Part shown: in pieces, positions 23,636 to 39,861 of the stretch | How positions within the stretch are numbered: the stretch's first letter is position 1 | Layout of the letters: every line of letters starts with the position of its first letter | Origin: Glebionis coronaria | Taxonomy: Eukaryota; Streptophyta; Magnoliopsida; Asterales; Asteraceae | Length of the DNA: 64,000 nucleotides | Direction: 5' to 3' | Assembly (NCBI GenBank): GCA_025667525.1 | Contig: CM046875.1 | Coordinates: 433,888,617 to 433,952,616, forward strand | Program-made: the position numbers and the translations under genes | The notes under the pieces: model-generated | What the model was told of the DNA's origin: nothing | The model's input: the letters and a program-made list of their open reading frames with translations, nothing else | The model's database searches: none

Positions 23636-26600
23636 TGTGACATCCGTCAATTTTTCATCTTTATTTTTCCGTGAAATTATTTAATGTGAGCTTTGAACCT
23701 TGTGGATTTAACAAATTGAGAAGTTATCTCGTATTTATAAGGTATCCTCATTTGTTTACTAATGTAGTGTCGACTTAAATTATATTACTTGTTTTGCTTT
23801 GCGAACAAAGCCCTCTTTAGGGAGAGCGAATGTAACAACTCGAAATTTCGCGTCTTATTATTGTAATAGAGACGTGTTCGTTATTGAATGTTTTATGTAT
23901 TAACGGTTTGCGCCGGTTATGAATGTTTACTAAACCTTTGAGAATACACGTATCCATCCTTGCTTAAGTTGTGTGTTGAGATTGTATCATGTTGTTCTTG
24001 TTGTTAAGTATACGCATCTAAAATTTGCATCCGTTTTAAATTACCCATGATGGGCCGATTTTGCCCACTCAAACCCTTGCTGGGCCGAATGATACAAGTT
24101 AATTTAACACAAACAGTGAATACAAATCAAACTTGGTAAACTTTTATTCAGATTTTCAAATTGGTTAATCTTAGTCAACCCAAGTCAAACCTACAATATA
24201 CTGACTTATTTTATAAGTCCACTCACCAGATAAATCCAACACACATGCCAAAAATGCCTTATTTGGGTATATCAAAAGACCTCCAATTCCAGATTAGGTT
24301 TTTCCCTATGCCGAGATTAAAATGTTAAATACAGTCCATTTACACAAAGTTTATAACACACAAACATAAAAACTTAATAAAATTCTGGGAATGTCTTTAA
24401 GGAACAAGTGCTATATCTTGAGCAAAACCAAGCTGAGGCTCCACTGTTTGTCCGAAAACACAAGCCGAAACAAAACCCTCATTGTGAGTCTTTACCCACT
24501 TTTCTATTCTCTATGCATCTATTTAGTTGTGCTTGACAAATCGTACCTGCGAAAACCATTTTCAAAGTGAGTTAGTCATTTAGAATACCATTCCAAAAAT
24601 TATGCTAAGACATATTAGAAACTTATATTAATGACCCTAACTATCTACGAACCTACGACACCCTAGTAATCTACCGAGACCCCCTTTTTACATTTTGTTA
24701 CTAATTATTAGAAATATTAACAGTAGCAAACAAACACCACTCGAATGACTTATTATTTCTGCCGAAACCCTAACTTATTCTAAAATCAGTACTAACATAA
24801 AATTAACACAATTTATCTCATAAAAATGCTAATTAATTTTAATTAAACACGCGGGTATAAAAACCCCCAAATTATTTCAAAACCCTAATTTTTAATATAT
24901 TGATTTAAGCACTAATTAAACCTAATCTAAACACGAATTGACTAGTTAATTAGATTAAAACCAAAATATGAACAAACCCCCAATTTGACCGAAACCCTAA
25001 ATTTACAAATCGGATTATTTGATGAAATTGACAAGTTTTTATGATAGAAAACACTAATTAATTATTATTAAACGTTAGATATGTCAAAACCCCTAATTAT
25101 TATGAAACCCTAATTTTGTCAAATTAAGTTGCATGATGAAATTAACATGTTTGTTTACCACAAAACACCAATTAATTGTAATCGGACCTGTTTTAGAGAA
25201 AAACCCCAATATGTTTTCGAAACCCTAATTTTTGGATAAATTAAATCCGAATAGAAACCGTTTATAGATACATGAATCTTGCGTCTTTAGATTAATAAAA
25301 CATCTTTGTTTTGAAGTTATGAACAAACAATTCATAAACATGTTTTCTTAAAATGAAAAGGATTTAAAACTTATCTTTTTGGATGATTCATCATCACCAT
25401 AACAAGAACAACCCCTGGAATCAACAATGAATCGGATTAAGTATGTTGTAGGGACAAAACCATTGATCGAATCATAAAGAAACAAGGATGTACGTTTCTT
25501 AATGTTCATGGAATGAATAAGCATAGATTTTGGTTTGATCTTTGTGAAAGAAGGATGAATCTGGAAAGGATTAGTAACCAGGAGAGAGAGAGAAGGAATG
25601 GGGCGGTGGGAGTTATTTTCGAGAGAGAGAGAGTGACTGTGAGATTTAGGGATAATAACCAATATATGACCCCCTTTCCTAGTTTATATCGCCTGTTGGG
25701 CCGGGTTGGGTCAAACGGTCAATGGGCCGAGCCATGTGTTATCTTGTAGGGTTGGGTTATTCGATTTTTGTTGGGTTATATAAGGCCCAACTGAAATTTT
25801 AATATTAAGTGTAGTACAAAACCCATTTGTTAACTAATCGAGTTTAAATGTCGCGTTTTTCCGTAAACAAAATATACCGTCAAGCACAACTAGGATGTCA
25901 TGCATTTTATTGACATAAATTTTAGGTGTCGTAACACGGTCCTTATATTCAATTAGGTCGCGGATAGCGTGATCGTATTCTCGAGCTACATTTACATTTC
26001 CATCACCTTGCTGATTTAACAGGTGAGTTTATAGCCCCACTTTTAACTGCTTTTACTGATTTTTGGGGTGAGACATAGCTTGATTTAACGTATGAACACA
26101 AGTGCAATTACTGATTTATATACTAGTCTAAGTCCCACTAAAAACCCAGTGGCTTTGGCCCGTGAATCGTGAACCGTTAATTACTTTGTGTAAGCGCGAA
26201 TGTTATGGATAGATCTATCGGGGTTGACGCCCCTGTCCGTCTTGGTCCAACAAGGGACAAGCGGGCACAGTTTCATTTGGGTCTGAGATAGGATGTCGTG
26301 GGTTTAGGCATCCAGTTGGGCTACATTTATATGATTATACTGCCGGTGTTGTTAACGCTTCAGTGTCACGAGCTTAGACTGTAATAAATGCTTTTATGAT
26401 GACTTTGTATTTTTTATATTGTCATCACGTTTGGGAAAATCTTGTGGTTCATTAAACAATTCAAATTAACTAAACCTATGAACTCACCAACTTTATGTTG
26501 ACGCTTTAGCAATGTTTTTCTCAGGTATTAAGAACGAAGATGCTATGTGAGGTCTCATGCACTGCCGACATTTCTATTGAAAATAAAGATCATTTGTACT

Positions 26601-26798
26601 ATTTGGAAACTATGTTTTTGTACCTGTGACCAGTTTTATGCTTCCGCACTATGTTAAAACTATTTATCTTATCAAATGCAAGTGATCAATTTTCCGAACG
26701 TCTCATTTAGAGGTCGTTCTTTGTAACTCTGTGTATGATAATCATGACGTCACCACTCCCTTGTTGCCATTATACTCTGATATTTTGGGAGTGTGACA
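23636..26798 (+). repeat. 3' LTR of element C
   Basis: It starts TGTGACATCCG and ends GAGTGTGACA, the same length (3163 bp) as the 5' LTR with about 1.2% difference by eye. It repeats the telo-box array (24765-25228), TATA candidate (25777-25784) and CACCAACTTTATGTTGACG block (26485-26503). Confidence 0.95.
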
Positions 26799-27242
26799 AT
26801 GGTGGTTATTCACAGCTTATAACTGTTTTGGCGTTGGAGTCTAAACCTATGACTCTCACCAACATTATGTTGACGTGTTTTAGTGTCTCTTTCAGGTGTG
26901 AATGTGGTTAAGCGTGAGGATAAAAGTGGCTAGACTTGGATGCCTTAGGATTGCATATAGAAGGAGATCCCTGTTCCTTCTTAGTTTACATTTATGTTTT
27001 TTTGAATTAGTGATACTGTTGGCACCTATATGTTTGTTTTGTTGTGTTACTTGTTTGTCGTGGGTAAGAGGTAGGACTGTTACCTACTTACCTAGATTCC
27101 TGAATTGTTGAGATATTGTCATGACATTTGTGTCACCATTTTATGACATTTCTTAAATCATTTAGTTATCTCTATAGACACGCTATTGTTGTGATGATAT
27201 CCATACGTCGCGCCCCATATTCCGCCATGGTGGGGTGTGACA

Positions 27243-30093
<2,851 letters not shown>

Positions 30094-31446
30094 ATTTTAT
30101 CCATGAAGGGCAAGGGAAAATGGTCTTTGCGAGTGGCGTCATTTAACTTGCGATCGTCAATACACACCCTCCAACTGGTCACAAGTCGAGTTAGAATTAA
30201 CTCGTTGTCATCATTTGTCACAAAGGTCATTCCTCCCTTTTTAGGCACACAATGGATTGGGCTCATCCAAGGGCTATCGGATACAGGGTAAATCATTCCT
30301 GCGTCAAGTAGTTTTAAAACTTCCTTTTTGATGATGTCGTGAATTTTGGGGTTTAGCCTTCTTTGACATTTAATTGCGGGCTTGTAGTCCTCCTCCATTA
30401 AAATTTTATGGGTACAAAATTTTGGGTCAATACCCTTAATGTCAGAAAGTTTCCACGCAATTGCCCCTTTGTGAGCTTTTAAGACATCGATAAGTGCGGT
30501 TTTTTCATCTTTCGAAAGATCTTTCGCAATAATAACCGAAAACTTATCGTTTCCTTCCAATAATACGCATCCGAGGTGAGGAGGAAGATCTTTCAATTCG
30601 AGGGTTGGTGGTTCCTCGATTGAAGATGTTGGTTCAACACTCATTAACTCCATCGGCGAAGGAAATGGGAAATCGTTTAGAAAATCCTTGATAATATAAA
30701 AATCCTCATCGTTGTCGAGGTCTTCATTAGAAGTTCGAGGTACATCGAATTCTTCCAAAGTGAAACCACCTCCTTCAAATGGAGTGAAAGAAGGTGAGGA
30801 ATTATCAAGAATTGGATAGATCATAGTGGAATTGCCACTATTTTCCTCATCGGCAAAGCCTAAAATTTGTTGTGAAAATTCTTTGCAAACCACATCGATT
30901 AAATCAATATAGTTTATGGCCGCGATAGAATAAACATGAGAAAGATTTGAGTTTTGTGTTACGTTTATAACAAGTTCCTCTTCGTTGTAGCGTAAAGTGA
31001 TTTTTCTTGCATGCACATCAATGATCGCTTTCAAGGTATCTAAAAATGAACTACCCAAAATTAGAGGAACTTGAGGATCCATGGGAATGTCCGCCACGAC
31101 AAAGTCAATCGGATAGTAGAACTTCCCAACTTTTACAAAAACGTCTTCGGCCGTTCCACATGCGGGAATTGAAGAATGATCGGTGATCTCGATAGACATT
31201 TTTGAAGAAATAAGATTAAGAAGATTGAGCGATTTCCACATCGAAAGAGGCATCAAATTAATACTAGCACCAAGATCGGCCAAGGCGTAGCATTCTTCCA
31301 TATCTGGAATATCGCACAGAATTAAGAATTTACAGGGATCACCGACTTTTTGAGGTATGCGGTTAAGAAAAACCGATGAACAATTAGACAATTTTTGCAA
31401 TTTCTCCTGATCGTTCAACATACTTTTAAGTTGGCGGCGAATCAAG
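30094..31446 (-). pseudogene. Protease-RT fragment, Athila-like element E
   Basis: Minus-strand coding relic, closely similar to A. It holds the protease with active site DLGAS (about 31265-31280), the linker to RT, and the RT N-terminus up to FPLPFMDK, where the LTR D' begins. The last dozen codons of the open frame (after 30094) are LTR sequence. Upstream, near 31430, one base is missing relative to A, so the preceding gag part is in another frame. RT palm, RNase H and integrase lay beyond the D' insertion and are not visible. Confidence 0.87.
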
Positions 31447-32236
31447 GCATCAAAATCAAAGCGTCGGCGAAACTTATGTTAAGATGCAATTCAAGAAGCA
31501 TTTTTAGAAAAAGTTCAACTTGATAATTGTTACATTATTGCAATTTTTCCTTATGACGTCTCGAATGGTAAGGCAAGGGTGGTGTAGTGGGACATAGGCA
31601 TAGCCTTTGGAATCTCAGGTTCCAATATTGGTGAAGGGTCGACCGTAGGTATGGTTTGAGAAGTACTTTGTGGAATAGAAATATGCTCCTTTTCGACCAC
31701 AACATCAGGTTCTTCCTCAATTTCCTCTTCCGTAGGAGTAATTGGTTGAGGAATAGGCTCTTTGAAAGTTTTACCACTATGTGTGGTAATAAATTTCATC
31801 TCTCCCTTCGGGTTTGATATGGTGTTGCTAGGAAGACAACCCGAAATCTAAAATCCTACTTTCCGACTTAGCTCGTTCTTCATTTTCTTTTTCAACCCTT
31901 TGATTTTGCTCCTACCTAAGTAAACTTTTCTCGATCTTGTTTTCCTTTTTGTATTTTTTGTTGATTTTGTTCGAGCTTTTGTTGATTTTGTTGAAGCCTT
32001 ACCACATTACCATCGATTTTGTTACTATGGGTCTCAAACTTGTTTCTTAGGTTACCTATATCACTTGCCATGTTGTTATACCTATCGTCATTTGCCTTAG
32101 CGTAAGTCAAAAAGCATTTGGAAGATCTTTTGAAAGTGAATTTTGAAAACCTTGATTAGTGTTTTAAAAATCACGATTTTGGTTTTGATTTTGCAATTGA
32201 CTATTGTTCCCCCTATTATTGTTGTAATTAACCTTG
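31447..32236 (-). pseudogene. Gag C-terminal fragment, element E
   Basis: Minus-strand relic in several frames. It shows the linker FITTHSGKTFKEPIPQPITP with the Glu-rich and Pro-rich spacer that follows in A, a coiled-coil Gag segment (YAKANDDRYNNMASDIGNLR, about 32110-31920), and the Asn/Gln-rich stretch. A CGA-to-TGA type stop lies near 31440. It is cut off at 32236 by element F; the TSD CCTTG (32232-32236) can only be confirmed beyond the window. Confidence 0.75.
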
Positions 32237-35200
32237 TGATGAGATGGCATTTATACATGATCTCATCATTCTTTTCGGGCTTTAAAATGCATAAAATGCA
32301 TAAAATGTCATAAAAATACCATATATATGCTTGTGTTTGTTTACTTGTATATTTTAGGTATGGAAATCGTGAAAAAAGACAAAAGATCACAAGAAACAAG
32401 GAAAAACGAACACGAGAAATGAAGCCGCATAATAAACCGGGCCCTAGTTTGTGGTTTATCAAAGAAAAACCCTTGAAGACTTGAAGATGTAAAAGATTGA
32501 TCCCTCATTTATGAAGAAATGACACTTAATACCCTTGTATATTCATAATTACAAGTTTGGTCCCTTAAGTTTGTCAAAATGACAAAAAGGTCCTTCATCT
32601 TGGAAGAATTGGCAAGTTTAGTCCCACAACAAAACTAAATTGTCAATAATGGTCCCTCATGAAGTCAAAGATCCAAAGAAGTCCTTCAAGTTCAAGAATA
32701 TTACATTTCTAGTCCTTAAAAAATAGATTAAAACACAAAAGGACTGAAATTGTAGTTACATCAAAGTTAAAAAAGCCCTAAATTCCTTTTCATAAAGTTT
32801 TGTGGCCAAAATCTATATTATGAAACTTGATTAACAAAGGGAGTCGTGTTTGCAAGCTGAATAAACTTTGTTTACAACCTTTGCCAAATAATGAGGACCA
32901 ATGTTGCCACAACCAAACATTTAAACCAGTTTTTGCGCCAAACACTTTTACTTTCCCCTAATATCGGATCAAACATGTTACTGTTTACCCTATGAAACCC
33001 AGTAACTCCTCCCACTTAAACAAAGGGTAAAATGAAATTACCAAGTCCCACGCTTGATTCACCTCAAACTAAACTCACCCCTCACTAAAATTCCCAAATC
33101 CCACTACCCATGTGACCCCACACTCAACCCCGTCCACCAATAGAAACCCAACTTCTTCTCCAAGGAATCTGATGTGGCAAGATCAATGATTTATGGTTAC
33201 TACTTGGTCTCCAAGCACAAAATGAACAGCCAAGATCAAATTGGACAGCTCATCAACAACAAACGCGTCTAGAAGGCCAAGGGCATTTTTGAGACTTCAT
33301 AGCTAGGGTTTCTGATGTATTTTCCATTCTAGAATCGTCTATGTTAGCCTGTAAAAGGAGACCTCAACATGTGAGAGTCCCTTTGTTCCAGATTTTAGCT
33401 AAATCCTTGTAATTCCTTTTTATGAAAGAAAAGTTTGATTTTCTGAAATTGTTATTTTCCTTTTATGTTTTTGTAAAAGTTTGGTGTTTGATTAGCTAAA
33501 TTCTGAGTTCCATAATCTATTTTGTTGGTTTTTGAGGAAAGGTTTTAAGGATTAAAACTCTTGTTTTCAAAAAACAGATTTTCATTATTTTGTTCACCTT
33601 TGTGTTTGTTCATCTTAGCAACTATTGGAAGCTTGTGGTTGTTCTTGCTACCACATCAGCTCTAAACATCCCAAGGCATGGATGTGTGTCTTGGAGGTTC
33701 TAATCTCTAAAACCTTTGTTACTTTTCTGAATATTTTTGTGTTTTATGTGGATTCTGAGTATTTGTCTGTAATTGTGTGATTTTGTGGTTGAATATTGTT
33801 TATCTGAGGTTGTTTTATGTTATTGAGTTGATTTGGACTTGGATTGTGGTTTAAATCTCACTAATCCTTTGATAAATTGCTAAAACAGATTATTAAGGGG
33901 TGTTTGGGTTAACTGTATAAGTAGGTTTTGGGTTGACTTGAGTGGTTGAACTTTGGTGTTTTGTGTTTGTTCATGTGTATGTTGTGGCATTGGTTCATTA
34001 TTTGTAAGTTTTGTGGGTTGAATCACCTAAATCCATCAAAAGGCTATAAAATCAGTTTTACTTGTCCTTATTGACTAAAATTTTGGGAACACCTAGATCT
34101 AAGGGTAGACTAGGGTTAACAAGTGCTAAATATTAGTTAATACAACCAGGAAAAGGGATTTGAAGGTTTGAAATTGGATTTGTGGTCATTTAGATCAGCC
34201 AAAGGATTTTTGGATACCACTTTGGTCATCAGTAAATATTTATGATTTGATCTTGCTCTAATCATTGAATCATTGTTTGAAACAAGTTTATTTGTGGTTA
34301 TTGGACTTTATTATAGCTTGTGTATGCATATGGTTCATTTTGTTTGGCTTATTCATGCTTAAACTGCTTATTTGTTCATAACTGCTTAGTTTCAAGGTCT
34401 GTATCATATTTGTGCACTGTTTGCTTATTATGTGCTTATTGGCTTGCTAATTTTGTGATTTCTTGCTTGATATTGACTCCTTACAATTTACTGGTTGTAA
34501 GGGTGCCTTTGTTTTCCATTGAATCCAACTAGATCTCTAAAAAATCAACAGTCAAAAAGTCAAAGCAGTAGGAATTCCTTTCCCCTGCTGCTAGCCACTG
34601 CTAGTGTTATTTTACATATAGCTTATCAATAATTTGTTCTAGCTTATTTTAACCAGCAACAACTTTAATTTTGTAATAGGTGTTCCTTATTTGACCCATT
34701 TGTTCATACTGGAGCATTTGGGTGGTTGACTTTAAGCTTTGACTAGAAAACCAACTCCTTTGACTTTTACGTAAGTACTTATCAGCTTATTCTGCTTATT
34801 TGGCTTGGCTTATTGAACTTTTCTTGATTGATTTGCCTTATTTAAGTCATTTAGAGTCTTTTGAAACTTGAATAAAGGACTGGGGTTGTCTAGAACTTTA
34901 AGTCGACTATTTTGTCTTTTAGTGAAATTTTACTTTGCTTATTTCTGGCTTATTGGTTTAGCTTTTTGAAAATTTATTTTCACAGATCTCTTAGGCATCT
35001 CAAAAGAAGGTTGTGTGTCAAATTAGAGGTTATGGCATTGGCTTATAGCTTAATGGGCCAAAAAGCCTATTAAGAATAAGTTGTTGTTCAATTAAGCTAT
35101 GATAAGCTCACATTCAGATTTTGGGCCTTCAGACTTTTGTGTTTAGATATGGATTTTAAGATGGACTAGTGATTTTCAGCTCATGTGGTTGAGTTGGACT

Positions 35201-36060
35201 TTATTGGGCCAAAAAGCCCAATAAGCCCAATAAGTTGGACTGTTTTTTTATTTTAGCCCATTTGGGGGCCCAATAGGGGTATTTTGGCAATTTCACTTCT
35301 ATTTTCTATTTATTTAGGTTAAAATAAACAAGTTTGCAAGTTTTTAGAATTTTTTAGAATTTTTGGATTTTTATTATTATTTTAATATGATTTTATTATT
35401 AAATTTCATTTTTAATATTTTTGCACCTTTTACATTTTTCTTAGGTCAAATACATTAAGTTAGGATTTTTAAAACTCTTAGATTAATTTTCTCATCATTT
35501 CTTAAATTTTAGAATTATTTTAATATTTTAATAGTTTTTCTAATCATTTAAAAATAGTTTTCTTTAGTTTAAAATTTCACAAAAATAGTTTTTATTCTTA
35601 TTTGGTCATTTTAGAGTTTTACAAAGTGAAAAATCTTTCTTTTGACTTTTTAATAATTATTTGGATTTTTAGGGCTTTAATTAGCATTTAAAAATTAATA
35701 TTTAATTAATTAAAAGGTCTAAAAAAGTTTTGATCATTTGTAAACTCTTAGTTTATTTTTATTGATTTTTAGTAGTTTTTTGGGAATTTTTAGAATTAAT
35801 TTTTATTTTGTCATTTTTTACGGTTTTTTTTAATTTTGTCGTCGTAGTGTAATTTTAACGTATCCGTCATTCTCTCTTCTCACCTTTTCTTTCTTTTTAT
35901 TAATCCAAAATCATTACGAATTATTCACACACATACACCTCCTTGGGAAACGAACTTTGAACTCCGTTGGGTCATTAACACTTGATTTTCCTAAATCATT
36001 TGTTTAATATTTACCGCTTTTACGCCTTTTTCCTAAAAGCTCGTATTTTACCTACAACCA
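32237..36060 (+). repeat. 5' LTR of element F
   Basis: 3824 bp, starting TGATGAGATGG and ending ACCTACAACCA, with a TGATGAGAT/ATCTCATCA inverted repeat at the start (32237-32268). No coding sequence. The TATA candidate present in the 3' LTR is altered here to TGTAAAAG (33350-33357). Confidence 0.9.
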
Positions 36061-36063
36061 TTT

Positions 36064-36081
36064 TGGCGCCGCTGCCGGGGA
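36064..36081 (+). other. Primer binding site of F (tRNA-Asp)
   Basis: TGGCGCCGCTGCCGGGGA lies 3 nt after the LTR end. It matches the complement of the plant tRNA-Asp(GTC) 3' end except for one base. This primer is typical of Athila-like elements. Confidence 0.85.
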
Positions 36082-36528
36082 GGTGTGTCGTGATTAATTT
36101 GTTCGTTTTGTTTTTAATATCTAGCTATAAATAGTATTTGTATTAGTAGAACTCTACTAATACGTATTATCGGTTTTTTCGTTTTTCTTGTAGAATATTA
36201 TTACTATATTGTATAAGTATCACAACAAAGTCAAAATATCTCCAAAAGTATGCAAACAAAACCTTAATTGGGATTTGATCTCCTAATTATTGTATTCGAA
36301 TCTCAAACAAAAAGAAAAAGGCAAAAATAGATAAATACTTTCGTGAAGCTCGATTTTGAAAAATACAAACTATAAGGTGGGTATAAGGCGCTTGTTATAA
36401 AATACACCCTAAAGAAAAAGGCTCTTAAGTGCTTTGTGTCGCCCAAAGTATTATTACGTATCATATATATTTGCTTCGTTTCTTTGTGATTAAACCCTCT
36501 TGAACAATTTGGTTTTCACCAAAGTTCT
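36082..36528 (+). other. Leader of F, first part
   Basis: AT-rich untranslated leader with no ORF; it is cut at 36528 by element G and resumes at 47615. The target duplication of G, GTTCT, is at 36524-36528. Confidence 0.7.
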
Positions 36529-39411
36529 TGTAAAACCCGCATGCTTTTACCATAAATAGTACCCTTAAGATCATACGTACTAGATTAAAACTTTCCTTTT
36601 ATAGTATGATTACGTTCACGTGTTAGAATTTTACGTATTACGTACGTGTTAGAACACGATAAGTATTTATTACGTACGAACACATAATAATTATTTAAAC
36701 AATAATTAATGACGAACATGCCATCATGAAATCATGAACGTAATTTAATCACGAGCTAATATTAATTACGTATATATATTTATTTTGAACACGAATAAAT
36801 ATATTAAGTCACGGTTAATATTTAACGAGAACACATAAAACACGAATACGACTAAACACGAATAAACACTTAAATAAATAGACTCGGGAAAAGGTACGGG
36901 TATCCTATGTGGCCCCCCTACCCGCGGCTACACCCAGAAGATGGGCCAAGCCCATCTAATTTTTACTAACAAGGGGTTAAGGTGAAATCTTTTGTCACTT
37001 TTCACATTACAGTAAAAACATCAAAAACCCTAAAAAGATTTTTCCTCCTTCTCCTTGCTCTCCCTTTGGCCGCCGCATATAACAACACACAAGGGGGTGT
37101 TTGTTTGATTTTTGATCTTAAATTTGGTGCAAGTATTCAGGTGTGTTCATCCTCGTTTCATCCACGCATTCGGTATACCTTTTTAATCCTTTTTCTTTTA
37201 TGTTTTGATTTAATAAATTAAATAAGATCATGATGTTTTTAAAGAGCTAATTAAAAACATAAATTAAACATGTAAATGGTTATGGGGTAAATCAAAACAC
37301 GGTATTTAGGGGTGTTTGTTGTGGCCGGCGCCTAAACCGAACCCCCAAGGGGTCTCGGTTTGGCTTGTGAACCACCACCGAGACCTCAAGGTCTCGGTTT
37401 GTTGGTGTGGGTCCCACGGCAGCAGCAAACAGGGGAGAACCCCGAAGTGGTTCAGGGTATGGTGTTGATTACGGGTCCGGTTCATGGTTTCCAGTCACGA
37501 TCCGGTTCATGGTTTATGTTAAGGTTTATGATTTTAATAATTATATGTTAAGATTAAATTAATAAAAACATGACATATTAATTTAATAAAACATGACTTA
37601 GGTTATAATTTAATTATTAGATCAAGGATTTTTAACCTAAGTATTTATATTTTTCTAGACTTTATAATTAACTAATTATTAAAAACCATGTCTATAATTA
37701 ATTAATTAACATGACTTAGGTTATATTATTAATAATTAATAATACATGTTTTAACCTAAGTATTTAACTTTATTTAATTAAAAACATGATACATTTAATT
37801 AAATACTTTTAACCTATAGTTTATTTAAATTACATGTAATAATTAATAAACTATACCTTATATCAATATGACTTAGAAAAATAATCAGACAACACTTAAG
37901 CTTATATAATTAGCTTATTTAACCAGCTTATATCTAATTATGGAAACTTTCTATTTTTAGAAACTTATTTAATTAAGGCAGCTAATCTATTTATGGAAAC
38001 TTTCTATTTTTAGAAACTTATCTATTTTAAGCAGTAATTCTATTTTTGGAAACTTTCTATTTTTGGAAACGTTCTATTTTTGGAAACTTTCTATTTTTGG
38101 ATCTTTCTATTTTGGTAACTTTCTATTTTTGGAAACTTTATATTTTAGGAAACCTGCTATTTTTAGAAAGTTACTTATTATTACACAGTAAGTATAATAA
38201 TACATGAAATAAAAGTAATATTTAATCAGACTAGCCAGAATATAAGATAAACACAGTTTAATGCTTAAAACAGTAAAACATGACATGAACGTATAAAATA
38301 AGCTAAGACATGACATAAAGCCAATTACGTATATAGTAATCAGATACTTATACACGTATGTATTTATGTAGCATTAGTGATATCGAAGTAGGATTCTCCT
38401 CAGTTCATCTTCTCGTTCACTGGACATAAGGTACGGATTCCCGTCCTTTCAGTATGGACATTCTTTCCTTATTAGGATTCCCCGTATGCAACCAACTGTT
38501 TTCCCGTAGTATAAGTTTATATGTTTTATTTTCTTATGTTTAATTTAGAATACCTATAGCCATATACATGCATGACCAGTTTCACCTAGTTATGGAGGTA
38601 CCATAACCATAACACTAGAGGCACTGGTGTTATGACTTCCCCACGGCTGAGTGATTGCTCGTGGCGTCCCTTCAGCTTTTGGCCATATTATTATATTTAT
38701 CATGTGGGGCGTATGGGTGCATCCTAGTTACATGTTTTCAGCAGATTACTCAGTGTGAATGTGGTGTGTGCCTTGCATCCTTCACAAGGAGCTGATCCCT
38801 CCTACCCAAACCAGTATATTAAATTAGAGGCAGCCCCTCTAATTTGCATGATGAGGTCACCCCTCCAAGTATTCATGCGCGATGGATTTTCATGACCTAT
38901 ATTGGCTAATGGTAGAATATGTTAAACAGTTTTTATAAGATAAACATAAGGCTTTTCAAACTATAAAACCAGTTTTACCAAGACTTAACCAGGTTATTCA
39001 GGACTTAGTTTCTTTCGCTGTTATATGCTTATGCTTATACTATTCATGCTTTATTGTACACCCGTGCACTGAGCGTATTTCTCAGCCGTTTTCCTTTTCT
39101 ATGTTCCCAAAACGAAAGGTACTCAGGGACGCTCGTAGACTTTAAGCGTACGTGCATATGGACGGGAAGCTTTCTAGCCTTTCTTTACTTTATGCATTAT
39201 CTTTACTTTGATACTCTTGCCATGGACATGTTTAGTCCTTTCATTTATAGTACTTATGTTTGTGTGTGATGAGCTTTACTTTTGGACTACCGATGTTTGA
39301 TTCCGGTATTTTCATTTTATGGTCATGTAATGTTTACACATTTATCCTTGTATGCTTTGATGACACGCCATAATTACGCGTGACATTCCATTATCAAAAT
39401 GGGGTGTTACA
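36529..39411 (+). repeat. 5' LTR of element G
   Basis: It starts TGTAAAACCCGC and ends GGTGTTACA. It contains two adjacent hairpins at 37334-37398 and a ~17-bp tandem array (CTATTTTTGGAAACTTT and variants) at about 38038-38170. The short ORF at 36982-37221 has a hydrophobic N-terminus, but it is LTR sequence without a supported product. Confidence 0.95.
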
Positions 39412-39415
39412 ATTA

Positions 39416-39429
39416 TGGTATCAGAGCCA
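39416..39429 (+). other. Primer binding site of G (initiator tRNA-Met)
   Basis: TGGTATCAGAGCCA begins 4 nt after the LTR end and is complementary to the initiator tRNA-Met 3' end over 14 nt. Confidence 0.9.
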
Positions 39430-39861
39430 AGGCTTCGACCTGTAGGCTCTCAAAATATGACCTGTGATTAGTGGGTAGTCACTATGGTCTTCCTAGAACT
39501 GACAGTCATTTTTCATGCATTCATCATTTTTATGCATACATATACATGTCATTGTCGCAGGTTTATGACTAAGTAATGGTTGGTACAAGACTGGCCCTAT
39601 TTAGTCGCATGTGTTTTATCAAAAATTTTAAATTTGGGACCGACCCATAGGCGTCCCTTCGCCATGTCTTTTATTTTGGGTGAACTGACCATAGGCGTTC
39701 ACTCTCGAGCATACAAAAGTTTTCATAAAACTGCATCATGCATTCATACACAGATTTTCTGGCATAAAATTTTTCTCCGGATTTATTGGTATAAATTTTT
39801 TTCATGTATATATATTTTATGTTTTGATCTGTTAATCATATGTTTTATGTTATACTGTCAG
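39430..39861 (+). other. Leader of element G
   Basis: No supported ORF. It ends TTTTATGTTATACTGTCAG directly before the gag ATG at 39862, a good 3' splice-acceptor-like sequence. Confidence 0.5.

Larger units (their letters stand above)
13957..26798 (+). mobile_element. Chromovirus C, complete, Tekay-like
   Basis: A full element with two LTRs of 3163 bp each, an initiator-Met primer site, a pre-gag ORF, gag-pol, and the target duplication ATGGT (13952-13956, 26799-26803) in LTR D. By eye the two LTRs differ at about forty positions, so insertion was fairly recent. The integrase ends in a chromodomain-like segment, placing it among chromoviruses, most likely Tekay/Del by LTR length and PBS. 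Five in-frame stops make gag-pol inactive. Confidence 0.95.
11293..27242 (+). mobile_element. 3' LTR of Tekay-like chromovirus D, split by element C
   Basis: The LTR starts TGTGACAACCC at 11293 and ends GGGGTGTGACA at 27242. It is interrupted by C (13957-26798) with the duplicated target ATGGT at 13952-13956 and 26799-26803; about 3.1 kb is its own sequence. The preceding polypurine tract marks it as a 3' LTR. A related copy in opposite orientation (D') abuts it on the right. It contains a hAT MITE, a 24-bp tandem repeat, and no coding sequence I can support. Confidence 0.85.

Noticed and set aside
25513..25749. 78-codon ORF in the 3' LTR of C
   Set aside because: The 5' LTR copy is interrupted by a stop (near 15980), and the sequence shows no domain.
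36982..37221. ORF with a signal-peptide-like N-terminus in the LTRs of G (also 45195-45434)
   Set aside because: It is LTR sequence, the 5' copy begins with GTG, and there is no conserved domain; the hydrophobic stretch comes from a CT-rich tract.
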